A program made the translations under genes and the position numbers. The notes below the pieces were generated by a model that saw nothing but the letters and a program-made list of their open reading frames with translations, had not been told where the DNA came from and searched no databases. Positions 9,447-19,500 of a stretch of 64,000 nt of DNA are shown here, one piece after another. Source of the stretch: Gammaproteobacteria bacterium (GTDB lineage: Bacteria > Pseudomonadota > Gammaproteobacteria > JABDBA01). The stretch is taken from positions 45,930-109,929 of the forward strand of contig JABDBA010000002.1 in assembly GCA_013288885.1 (NCBI GenBank). The letters are read 5' to 3'. Each line of letters starts with the position of its first letter. The stretch's first letter is position 1.

Positions 9447-9773
9447 CTTTTCAGCCGTATACGTCGGCACAGTCTGAATATTCTGCAAAATCCCATTCAC
9501 AAATAACAAAGTCACGCGTTGTTCGGTGCGGGCTTTGCCACCGGGCTGGTAGGTATAAACATAATCCCAGCGATTGGGGTCAAAGGTATTCTGCATCACC
9601 GGCGTGCCCATAATATAACGCACCTCATCTTGCGTCTGCCCTGGCTTCAACTGCGCGATCATATCAGGTGTAATCACATTACCTTGTTGGATATTAGGCT
9701 TATACATATGTAGGCAGCCCGTCAGCAGCAAGCATATGAAAGCAGGAAGCAGATATTTGATGAGGTTTTGCAT
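9444..9773 (-). CDS. bamE: Outer-membrane assembly lipoprotein BamE (SmpA)
   Basis: 109 residues. BamE is a small lipoprotein of the BAM complex, which inserts beta-barrel proteins into the outer membrane. The N-terminus is a lipoprotein signal ending in LLLTGC, with Cys as the lipidated residue. The core matches the family: a start near PDMIAQLKPGQTQDEVRYIM, then GTPVMQNTFDPNRWDYVYTY. The ATG at 9773 (MQNLIKYLL) is preferred over a TTG 18 bp upstream because it gives a standard signal peptide. The bamE-ratB-ratA-smpB order matches other gammaproteobacteria. Confidence 0.95.
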   Translation of the reverse strand: MQNLIKYLLPAFICLLLTGCLHMYKPNIQQGNVITPDMIAQLKPGQTQDEVRYIMGTPVMQNTFDPNRWDYVYTYQPGGKARTEQRVTLLFVNGILQNIQTVPTYTAEK

Positions 9774-9843
9774 AGTTATTCGATTTATCAATGTTTTTAG
9801 AATAAGGCATCCTAGCGGTTTTTAGCGGGGGCGGCAAGAGGGA

Positions 9844-9871
9844 AGGGGGTCAGATGTGACCCCTATTTTTT
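9844..9871. repeat. Family 1 relic forming a terminator-like hairpin
   Basis: GGGGTCA and TGACCCC pair around a 4-nt loop and are followed on the plus strand by ATTTTTT. It keeps only the outer ends of the family 1 palindrome, as after deletion of its middle. It could act as a terminator, but no plus-strand gene ends just upstream. Confidence 0.6.
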
Positions 9872-9878
9872 CTCAAAC

Positions 9879-9898
9879 CTTAAGGAATTTTAAGGAAA
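9879..9898 (+). promoter_or_regulatory. Candidate activator box upstream of the ankyrin/NTase-like gene
   Basis: TTAAGGAA occurs twice, 10 bp apart. A TAGAAT candidate -10 box follows about 20 bp after the second half-site. It resembles the tandem CTTAA-type boxes at 13729, 33662 and 36254, but half-site spacing and distance to the -10 differ, so membership is less certain. Confidence 0.45.
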
Positions 9899-9957
9899 CT
9901 CTCACATTTATTGGTTAGAATCCTTACTTGTCTGATTAAACGTATAGGTAATAAACA

Positions 9958-12900
9958 ATGAATCCAAATAAGACAGAACGAAATAAATTTCTAGATAAGT
10001 TACATAATCTGATTGGCAGCGGTAGCCTCGATGAGCTACAAAAAGCATTTGATTCTTCGACATATACGCTATCGGTATATGAGCTAGCTGATTTAATGTT
10101 TTCGGCCGCTGCAGCAATTTTAGGTAAACCAGGCGCGCAGCAATCGGGCATAGTTCGATATTTAATTGATCAAATAAAATCAGATGATGGTCCAGATCAA
10201 TCGCGTATTTTTTCAGTGTTAACTTATCGATCACAAGGAGGACCTTGTTGTTTGTCAGCGATTATTGAATCTTGCGATTTAGAAACAGCTGAACTGTGTC
10301 TTGCACCGTTAGTTTTGTCAGATAAAAATGAAGAAAATCAGAAAAAAAATAAAAAATATTGGGAAGATGCATTGTTGTCTGCCGTGCAAAATAAATATCA
10401 TCATCAAGTTATTGTTAAATATTTATTGCAGATAAAGCCTGACATCTCACTGACAACAGATCGAGATGGGAATACGGCTTTACATTGGGCAGCTAAAAAA
10501 TGCGATTTAGCAACAGTTCAACAACTGTTTAATATACAACGCGATCAAAAAGAAATAGAGGCTAAAAATAATGATGCGGAGACTATCCTACACTATGCTT
10601 CAGAAAATAGTGATCCACAAGTTTTAGTTTATATTTTCAATAAATATAAGTTTGAGTCTTCTCAAATAACGGCAGTCGATAAGAGCGGTAATAACGTGTT
10701 GCACTATGCTGTTTATAAGCCTGAAGGTAGTTTAGAAAAAGTTAAATTTTGGATTGGAGTATTTACCCAACATGATAAAAAATATTTGATTTGGAAAAGA
10801 AACAAAAAGGGAGAAACTCCATTACTAATGGCAAGATGCTATTTGGGAAAACGCGATAATGAAACCGCGCGATCTTTAGCTGATATATATAAAGAAAATG
10901 GAGAAAAGGAGCCTTCAAAGGAAGATGAGGAAAAAAAATCATGTGAAATTGCTTCTGAAAAGATGATGCAAAAGTTTGCCCAGCAAATATTAAATTTAAC
11001 ACATCAATCTCCCCCTGTTATCCCAGCGAAAAAACAACAACAGCAAGTTAAAACACACCCTGGGGATAAAAAAAATGACATGCCGCGTAAAGTTACACAA
11101 GTGCAGCCTCAAACAGTGGCTAATGCGGCAGCAACACATGTACCTATAATAGCCCCTATTGCTCGGCGTCCACAACGCGAACTTAATGCAAAACAAAGTC
11201 CAGCAGTTGCTGCTTTGTTACCCGCCACAAAAGTTGAACCGAAGGTTGAAAAGCGAGAGGGAAAGCCAAAAAAAGTTGTGCCATCGGTTTCGGTTCCGGT
11301 GAGAACTCCTCTGCAAATCAATTATGAAAAACTTAAGGCATTTCTAACTTCCAATCAAAATGAGGCTAAAGAATTAGAGAGTCTCTCCGGCGAATATTAC
11401 AAATCTTTTAATGAGGATAAGTCAGAAAAAAATGCACCCTATTTTCGTTTGCATAGTGATCTTTTAAAAACAATAGCTGATCGGTATTTCGTATTCAATG
11501 ATTTTAAAAATGCTAAGCCTTGGTACGACCGTGCACGAGATTTTAGAAAAAAGAATATTCTTGAGAATAAACAAAAACCTGAAGATGCGGAATTTTTAAC
11601 TCAAATTACAACTAAAATTAGAAAGATAGCAGTAACAGAGGCTTTACAAAAAAAACAACAAGAAGAAAAAGATAAGCAAGAAAAAGAACAACGCCAAAAA
11701 AATGAAGAGAAGAAAAAACTAGAAGAAAAAGAAAGACAAAAAAAAGAGCAAGAAGATCAGGAAGAACAAAAGAGACAACAGCAACTGCCACAGCCAAGCG
11801 GTGAACTTGTAGCTGCTAAACCTGCAGAGCCGCAGCAACCTGATAAGCAACCAGATAAACAACCAGATCCACCCCCAGTGATGGAACAACCACTATCACC
11901 TCAAGCACCCCCTCAAGATCAAGCTGATGCAGATTCAGTAGCGCCAATGTCTGATCCTGATCTCACTCCTATATCTACCACATCAACAGAGAGTACTTTT
12001 TCACGATCATCAATGGCGTCATCAGTTCCAGATGATAATTTAGATCTAGTTGAACGTGCTTGGGCATTAGAACGTGCAGGCAAAATAGCAGAAGCAATGC
12101 CTCTTTATCAGCAAGCCATTGGTCAGAATAGCCCCAACGCTGCGCTCGCGGCGAACAATTTAGGTTGTTATTATGAAGGTAATGGAGAGATCGAAATCGC
12201 ACGCCCGTTTTATTTAAAAGCATGGCAGTTGGGTGATTCAAATGGTGCGGTTAGCTTAGGTATATCTTTTTTTGTAGCAGGAAATTATAAAAATGCAGTT
12301 GACTGGTGGCAGGCGGCCAGCGAAGAAAGTTTAAACCCATATGCCTTATGTTTGATCAGCGATAGTCTTCAAAAACAACTTTACTTTTATTCCCACTTAA
12401 GTGTTAGCCAAAACCAAGCTTTGGCCACAACATTAAAAAACCAAGCTGAAACTATTTTGCGACGTTGGAGTGCGGTAGGTGATCCTATGGCGCTCGTTTA
12501 TCTTGATAAATATTTTCCGACACCTGTTATACTGCATGAAGGGAGCGCACCTCTCCCTGATTCAGTAAAAGCAACAATGGAAAAATTGGGCCCAACCACA
12601 GTATTGGGTGGTAGCGGTGTGCGTCATTATTGTTGCGGCGGAACACCGCGCGATAATGATGTTTATACAGAAACAAAAGAGGTACAAAAAGCGTTGCCCA
12701 CCGCAACGCAGAATACAAAGATAACAAATTTCACTGTTTACAAATATACTGAGGATAAATATATATTTGATATTGTTCAATGTGATTTATCTGCATTACA
12801 AGAATTGGCAAATAAAAGTGATTTTACAGTTAACGCATTATATGAAAGAACGGATGAAAAAATTATCGACCCTACTGGGCGTGGATTGCTGCATTTAAGA

Positions 12901-13599
12901 GCGGGGATTATTGATACTGTCATAGAGCCTAAAGAAAGTTTTACAGCGGATATTAGGCGCGTATTACGCGCACTTTGCTTAAGCAATGAAGAATATCAAC
13001 CGGGAAAACGTTATATGTTTAGCACGCGCGTGCTTGCTGCGGCAAAAGAAATATCGTGTTCACCTAAGGTTAGTGAATTGTTAGATCAAGTAAAACCGGG
13101 TGATTTATATCACGTTATTTGTAAATGTTTTATGAACGGCCACGCAGAAGAAAATTTTAACACATTAATGGAATGGGGTTTGTGGGATAAACTGTTTCCA
13201 GTGAATGTTGCACAAAGGCAAGAAGAAAAATATAAAATTTTTTTACAGAATCGTTTTAAACTTCTGGATGCCAAAACAAGAATAGAGCGGATATCTCCGT
13301 CCGATTTTCTCAACCCTATTGTTGCAATAGCGTTGGGTAAAGGCGGCATCGACCAAACTAAATTTGTCGAAATTTTAAAGCCCTACCGGCTTCCTGTAGA
13401 GATTATGGGAATGATGAACGGTTGTTTGCATAAGATTAACCAGATTAACAAGGAGTATTATGATCTTCCTGTTCATGTATCTAAATTTGCGATGAATAGT
13501 TTCCCAAGATTTATTCCAGCATCAGGAACTAAAGCAACAACTGAGCCAAAAGTATCTGCGGCGACACCACCTAATTCGCAGGCTCCCTCACCCAAATAA
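9958..13599 (+). CDS. Ankyrin/TPR protein with C-terminal CCA-enzyme/poly(A)-polymerase-like domain
   Basis: 1213 residues. Ankyrin units lie at about 170-300 (DGNTALHWAAKKCDLATV, AETILHYASENSD, SGNNVLHYAVYK, KGETPLLMARCYLG). A K/E/Q-rich coiled coil spans about 560-607, then a P/Q-rich linker. Sel1/TPR-like repeats at about 696-790 include YQQAIGQNSPNAALAANNLG. Residues about 870-990 resemble the class II nucleotidyltransferase head of tRNA CCA-adding enzymes and PcnB: a GGSGVRH...GGTPRDNDVYT stretch (normally GGxVRDxLLGRxPxDxDI), then DFTVNALYE, DPTGRGLLHLRAGII and FTADIRRVLRAL. The DxD pair is kept, but the Asp after VR is His and one residue is inserted. No signal peptide is seen. A family 1 repeat follows three bases after the stop. 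Activity and export are unproven. Confidence 0.8.
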   Translation: MNPNKTERNKFLDKLHNLIGSGSLDELQKAFDSSTYTLSVYELADLMFSAAAAILGKPGAQQSGIVRYLIDQIKSDDGPDQSRIFSVLTYRSQGGPCCLSAIIESCDLETAELCLAPLVLSDKNEENQKKNKKYWEDALLSAVQNKYHHQVIVKYLLQIKPDISLTTDRDGNTALHWAAKKCDLATVQQLFNIQRDQKEIEAKNNDAETILHYASENSDPQVLVYIFNKYKFESSQITAVDKSGNNVLHYAVYKPEGSLEKVKFWIGVFTQHDKKYLIWKRNKKGETPLLMARCYLGKRDNETARSLADIYKENGEKEPSKEDEEKKSCEIASEKMMQKFAQQILNLTHQSPPVIPAKKQQQQVKTHPGDKKNDMPRKVTQVQPQTVANAAATHVPIIAPIARRPQRELNAKQSPAVAALLPATKVEPKVEKREGKPKKVVPSVSVPVRTPLQINYEKLKAFLTSNQNEAKELESLSGEYYKSFNEDKSEKNAPYFRLHSDLLKTIADRYFVFNDFKNAKPWYDRARDFRKKNILENKQKPEDAEFLTQITTKIRKIAVTEALQKKQQEEKDKQEKEQRQKNEEKKKLEEKERQKKEQEDQEEQKRQQQLPQPSGELVAAKPAEPQQPDKQPDKQPDPPPVMEQPLSPQAPPQDQADADSVAPMSDPDLTPISTTSTESTFSRSSMASSVPDDNLDLVERAWALERAGKIAEAMPLYQQAIGQNSPNAALAANNLGCYYEGNGEIEIARPFYLKAWQLGDSNGAVSLGISFFVAGNYKNAVDWWQAASEESLNPYALCLISDSLQKQLYFYSHLSVSQNQALATTLKNQAETILRRWSAVGDPMALVYLDKYFPTPVILHEGSAPLPDSVKATMEKLGPTTVLGGSGVRHYCCGGTPRDNDVYTETKEVQKALPTATQNTKITNFTVYKYTEDKYIFDIVQCDLSALQELANKSDFTVNALYERTDEKIIDPTGRGLLHLRAGIIDTVIEPKESFTADIRRVLRALCLSNEEYQPGKRYMFSTRVLAAAKEISCSPKVSELLDQVKPGDLYHVICKCFMNGHAEENFNTLMEWGLWDKLFPVNVAQRQEEKYKIFLQNRFKLLDAKTRIERISPSDFLNPIVAIALGKGGIDQTKFVEILKPYRLPVEIMGMMNGCLHKINQINKEYYDLPVHVSKFAMNSFPRFIPASGTKATTEPKVSAATPPNSQAPSPK

Positions 13600-13601
13600 G
13601 T

Positions 13602-13698
13602 GGAAGGGGTCAGATCTTGACTTGCTACATGCTAAAGAAGTAATCGTCAAATTCCTATAGTTTCTAAGCATGTAGCAAGTCAAGATCTGACCCCTTCC
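13602..13698. repeat. Family 1 palindromic element, copy B
   Basis: A 32-bp inverted repeat (13602-13633 with 13667-13698) with a loop of about 33 nt and the same arm core as copy A. It begins just after the stop of the 1213-residue gene and ends about 30 bp before the next promoter box. Confidence 0.95.
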
Positions 13699-13728
13699 GA
13701 TAAAAAAAATTCCAAAAAAGGGGTTGTA

Positions 13729-13761
13729 CTTAAGGATTCCTTAAGGTTCGGCTGCTAAACT
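13729..13761 (+). promoter_or_regulatory. PmrA-like box and extended -10
   Basis: Half-sites CTTAAGGAT and CTTAAGGTT are separated by TC, giving an 11-bp period. Seven nt later comes the extended -10 TGC-TAAACT (13756-13761). The layout is identical to those at 33662 and 36254. It serves the small gene at 13804. Confidence 0.7.
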
Positions 13762-13803
13762 AGGGGTAAGAGGAAGATAATTACTCATTTAGAGGGGTGG
13801 CCA

Positions 13804-14103
13804 ATGGCTAATACCAACAAAATTTTTGAAGGATTAGGGGTAGATCAAAAAGAGTTAGCTAAAGCGTTAGCTGAAGCCAAAAAAGCACAAGCTGAGCAAC
13901 AAGCTAAGGGTATGACTGCCACAAACCCCGTGGTTTCTACGGTTGACAATAAGACTGTCGCCAATTCAAAAGCAGAATCGACTGAACAAGCGACTACTGA
14001 TACCGTTGCCAAGCCCACAACACCAAGACCAGGCGCTGATCTAGCCAAAAAAGTTAAAGATGAACTCTTTAACGAGCAGACGATGAAAAATATTCTTGGT
14101 TAA
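13804..14103 (+). CDS. Small alanine/lysine-rich protein of unknown function
   Basis: 99 residues, no recognised family. A short N-terminal segment (KIFEGLGVDQKELAKALA) and a C-terminal helix (DLAKKVKDELFNEQTMKNILG) flank a T/A/V-rich, probably unfolded middle. There is no signal peptide or membrane segment. It has a good ribosome binding site (GAGGGG) and stands alone behind one of the clearest PmrA-like boxes in the window, which argues that it is a real, regulated gene. The small acidic/basic make-up could fit a chaperone or a small effector, but nothing in the sequence decides this. Confidence 0.7.
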   Translation: MANTNKIFEGLGVDQKELAKALAEAKKAQAEQQAKGMTATNPVVSTVDNKTVANSKAESTEQATTDTVAKPTTPRPGADLAKKVKDELFNEQTMKNILG

Positions 14104-14117
14104 ACTCAATAACCCTT

Positions 14118-14160
14118 ACCCCTTCCCTCACCCTAACCCTCTCCCAGGGGGAGAGGGGAT
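14118..14160. repeat. CCCTCACCCTAACCC-type hairpin repeat
   Basis: CCCTCTCCC and GGGGAGAGGG pair around a short loop, preceded by CCTCACCCTAACC. A related sequence lies at 41471-41524. This type of intergenic repeat is widespread in proteobacterial genomes. Confidence 0.7.
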
Positions 14161-14174
14161 CGGAATTTCCCCAT

Positions 14175-14203
14175 AAAAAAACCCCGCAATTGCGGGGTTT
14201 TTT
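14175..14203. terminator. Bidirectional rho-independent terminator
   Basis: The perfect palindrome CCCCGCAATTGCGGGG (14182-14197) is flanked by a run of A on the left and a run of T on the right. It can end both the small plus-strand gene and groEL on the minus strand. Confidence 0.9.
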
Positions 14204-14220
14204 ATTCCACAAAACTACTT

Positions 14221-15879
<1,659 letters not shown>

Positions 15880-15918
15880 TTAATGTAAATTAATTAGTAA
15901 TGGTTATCAAAACAGCGC

Positions 15919-16227
15919 TTAGCCTTCGATAACGCCCAAAATATCTTCTTCGCGTAGAACCAAAATCTCTTCGTTGTCGAGTTTGATTTCAGTGCCAGCG
16001 TATTTGCCAAATAGGATCTTGTCGCCTACTTTAACGGCCAAGGCACGCGTGTCGCCATTGTCGAGCACTTTGCCAGTACCGATTGCGAGCACAACGCCTT
16101 TTACCGGTTTTTCTTTCGCAGTATCAGGAATGAAAATACCACCACTGGTACGATCTTCTTCCTCTTCGCGTCGCGCAATAATGCGGTCATGGAGAGGGCG
16201 GATTTTTACTTTAGACTTAACACTCAT
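15919..16227 (-). CDS. groES: Co-chaperonin GroES (10 kDa)
   Basis: 102 residues. GroES forms the lid of the GroEL chamber. The N-terminus [17 protein letters not shown], the mobile loop [15 protein letters not shown], and the blocks [15 protein letters not shown] and ILGVIEG are typical. The ATG at 16227 is chosen because a strong AGGAGGAAA ribosome binding site lies just before it; a longer frame to 16287 would run through the promoter leader. It is the first gene of the groESL operon. Confidence 0.97.
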   Translation of the reverse strand: MSVKSKVKIRPLHDRIIARREEEEDRTSGGIFIPDTAKEKPVKGVVLAIGTGKVLDNGDTRALAVKVGDKILFGKYAGTEIKLDNEEILVLREEDILGVIEG

Positions 16228-16280
16228 GCAATTTCCTCCTTTGGGATGATAGAAACATAGATAATCACGAACGTGCCATT

Positions 16281-16307
16281 TTAGCACTCTTTACCACAGA
16301 GTGCTAA
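16281..16307 (-). promoter_or_regulatory. CIRCE operator (HrcA binding site)
   Basis: TTAGCACTC, nine bases, GAGTGCTAA: an exact match to the CIRCE consensus. It lies immediately downstream of the groES -10 box, as expected for repression by HrcA. HrcA itself is not encoded in the window. Confidence 0.95.
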
Positions 16308-16334
16308 TGATAAGGGCGCTTAGCGAAAAAACAA
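16307..16334 (-). promoter_or_regulatory. groES promoter
   Basis: On the minus strand TTGTTT (16334-16329) and TATCAT (16312-16307) are separated by 16 bp. The last base of the -10 overlaps the CIRCE operator. A sigma-32 reading (CTTGTTT with CCCTTATCA) is also possible. Confidence 0.6.
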
Positions 16335-16391
16335 GGGGGGAGGGGGGGTATTATCCCTTTTCACCCCCTTGGCAGATGTTGCTGCATTTTC

Positions 16392-16443
16392 ACCCCCTTT
16401 GAAAAAGGGGGTCGCCGAGCGCTAAGCGAGGCGGGGGGATTTG
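16392..16443. repeat. Family 4 repeat (CCCCCTTTGAAAAAGGGGG type), copy 1
   Basis: A CCCCCTTT/AAAGGGGG hairpin is followed by CGCCGAGCGCTAAGCGAGGCG, which contains a second short palindrome, and then GGGGGATTT. A second copy with two or three changes is at 51683-51734. A further partial match precedes it at about 16350-16375. Confidence 0.85.
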
Positions 16444-16472
16444 ACCGGGTTCGGGAGTAACCCAAAATTTTC

Positions 16473-16510
16473 ATTAAGCCTCACCACAAACTATTATCTT
16501 GTGCTACTAT
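16473..16510 (+). promoter_or_regulatory. Promoter region shared with the 22121 paralogue
   Basis: ATTAAGCCTCACCA, then an AT-rich stretch and the extended -10 TTGTGC-TACTAT (to 16510). The same order with small changes lies at 22048-22086 before the paralogous gene. A single TTAAG half-site is present, without the tandem arrangement of the strict boxes. Confidence 0.5.
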
Positions 16511-16547
16511 TAAATTAAGATTAACCATTTTAGAAGGGGGAAGTGCC

Positions 16548-19500
16548 ATGGGATTTAACTGGGGAGTACGAGGGTCTGGAAACGAAGCTATATATACAGC
16601 TTTGGTACCAATACCAGACAAGAGAGATACAGATTTTGAGCGGCTGCTAGCTGACATAAAGGAATATGGCACCGTGGAGGACGCCCCTAAGGATAAAGCA
16701 ACCAAGGATGGTAAGAAGTACCTAATTACTGTAAAAAGTGCACCATATAGCCAAGAAGTGGGTGAGCTTATCACAGCATACGAGAAGAATAAAAAAGGGA
16801 ACCCAGCCGAAGTAAAATCGCATCCACAAGAGAGTAGCGCTTCTATCCCGCCAATATCACCTTCTTCATTTGTGTGGGTCGAAAACAAGAGTGGTGTTAT
16901 TCGCACTAAAATATCTTATTCTGCGCCAATACCAAAAGAACTTGGCATAAAAGGTACCAACGCAGCTATGCTGGGGGCGAGGCCGCCGCTATCTAAGGGT
17001 ACTGATTATGTGATTAATAATGGACAATTAGTAGTATCTAGTGTGGAAGCGCAAAAACCCGTGTTCGATGCGTTGAATAATTATATTACATTCCAAAATA
17101 GTCTGAAAGATGCTGTAAAAAGAGGAAAAGAAAAAGAAAAAGAAATCAAGAGCGATAGTCTTCCTCCCAGCCCTTCAGCTGCAACAGCAACTTCTCCTGC
17201 CCCATTAGCCCCATTAAGTGACATGTGGCGTATATGGGAAGAGGAGGGGAGACAAATCCCATATTTTGCTTATTTAAAAGCAGAAGAAAATGAAGATTTT
17301 AAAAAACTGGTAAAATACCTAGGTGGCCAATATGGTGGTACTAAAGAAAAATTAAGAGATGGTGTGAAGTACATATATTTTGAGGTGCCACCACTCGAGA
17401 GAGCTTGTAGAATTGTAGATGGGCTTTACAATACGTACAAAACAAAGCAAGAAATGAAACTAGCCGCAGCAAAAGCGCAACCACAAGTGAGTGGTGCTCC
17501 TGCAGCAAACACTTCAAAAACGCCAGTTACCAGTGAATCAAAAGAAGTTGCTAATGTTATTAAGCTTAAATTAGTGCCAAGTCAAATAGGTGGTAGTCTT
17601 GAACAGCACTCGGTTGTGTTTACCATTCCTTCTGATGTAGAAGGTGGGCAACGTATTAGAGGAGTAGTAGAAAAAATCAAAACACGAACGGACGTAAAAT
17701 TTTCGTCTAATGATGTGACTAAGGAGTGTAGTTTTATCTGTACAGACGATACCGACAACTTATCCGATGCTGTTCACATTGCTTTCCTTTTAAGAGATGG
17801 AATGGTTGATCCTACTACGCAAGAGTTTGCCGATAATAATGCAGTTAAAGATGCGCAGGATTTAATTAGTAAAAACGGTGCGCAGAGGGCTTTTGAGATT
17901 TTATCAAGCGAAGGATTGCACCTAGAAAAAAGCTCTCCATCATCATTCTCAATAAAAGCAGAAAAAACACAAACTAGCAATGCTTCTGTACTTGCGAGTA
18001 GCATCCCTTCAAGCAGTTCGTCGAATCAGCCATATTTTGCTTTTGTACCACTAACTTCCACTAGCCCTGCTGTTGATAAGCGGGAGATAAAACAAGATAC
18101 GACAAGTCAACAACCAAGCTCTGCCAACACTTCTGCATCATCACCTGTAGCGCAAAAAAATGATATGCTGTTGCCAGGTTGGGAGATGGATGCTAAATCC
18201 TTAGATTACCCATTTATTTTCACGCTACCTTTTGATTTGGAGAGAAAGCAAATATTTGAATATGCTATAAAAAAATTGGTGTTGCAAGGTATGATGAATG
18301 CTGACGATGTTAAGATAGATCCCACTAAAACAGCAGACATTTTCAATCTGCGAGTCAAGTCGAATGAGGCTATGAGCTATCTATTTAATTTTGCATTAAA
18401 GACAATGCAAGAGGTAATAAATATATTCAATGAAAGCGCTACAACCGAAGCAAAATCGCAAACAGTAAAAGTAACTGCTGCTCCAGCATTAGGGTGGACA
18501 GATAAAAAGGATGGAAGTGAGTTTCGATGGCGTTCCCCTAAATTGCCTGTAGGAGCAACTAGAGACTCTATCACCAATGCCATAGCAGAGACGGGCATGC
18601 TATTTATTAATATTGCTCAAGATGAGGAAGGCAATATGTTTTTAGAAGTTGGATCTCGAGATGACATGGTTAAAATGAATAAATTATGGGAGTCTATTCT
18701 TACAACAATTGCATCTGCGCAAGCATCTAGTACTGCATTGCCAGAAGATTTTGACGAGTCATCAGTAGTCCCTGACCGTCGCGTGTCAACAGAAGATCTC
18801 AGCCCCAGCGCTGCTGCAACAAGCGCACCTTCTGCTGCAGTTTCTTCTACCGCTGCTCCAGCGTTGGTATGGACTGATACAAAGGATGGTAGTGATTTTC
18901 CATGGCAGTCTTCAAAACTTCCACTAGAAATAACCAGAGAATCTATCGGGAGTGCTTTAGGAAAGGCAGGCATAAAATTTGAGGTTGATGAAGATAATGA
19001 TTACGACCTTAGAATAAAAGTGAAATATGAGCGTGACAGGGTTAAAATAAATAATTTGTTGCAGTCTCTTTTTGCAAAAATTGCGCCTGTACAAACACCG
19101 AGCTCCCCTAGCATACCTACACCTCAGCAGCCTGTAGCAACTTCCACTAGCGCTGCTGTGGCAACAACTCCTATTGCAGCTAACTCCCTACCTACATCTG
19201 AACAATTGGGATGGGCTGCCCAACCAGAGGGGGGATTTCATTCAGCGCCCTTGATAGAGGTATTAAAGCAAAAGGGAGTAACATCTGAGATTGGGAAAAT
19301 GGTTGTAACACTTACCATGCAATTTTCAGCAAAGGGTATTAGTCTCACTCGACTTGACGATGGTAGTATGTCGATAGTGGCAAACGATGAACAGCAAAAA
19401 CAAACGGTTGCGGGCATTTTAGATGAAGAGGTTCTAAAAGCTAACAAAGCTAACATAACAACTTCTCCGGCTCCTGCCACACCATCTACCTCGCCATATG

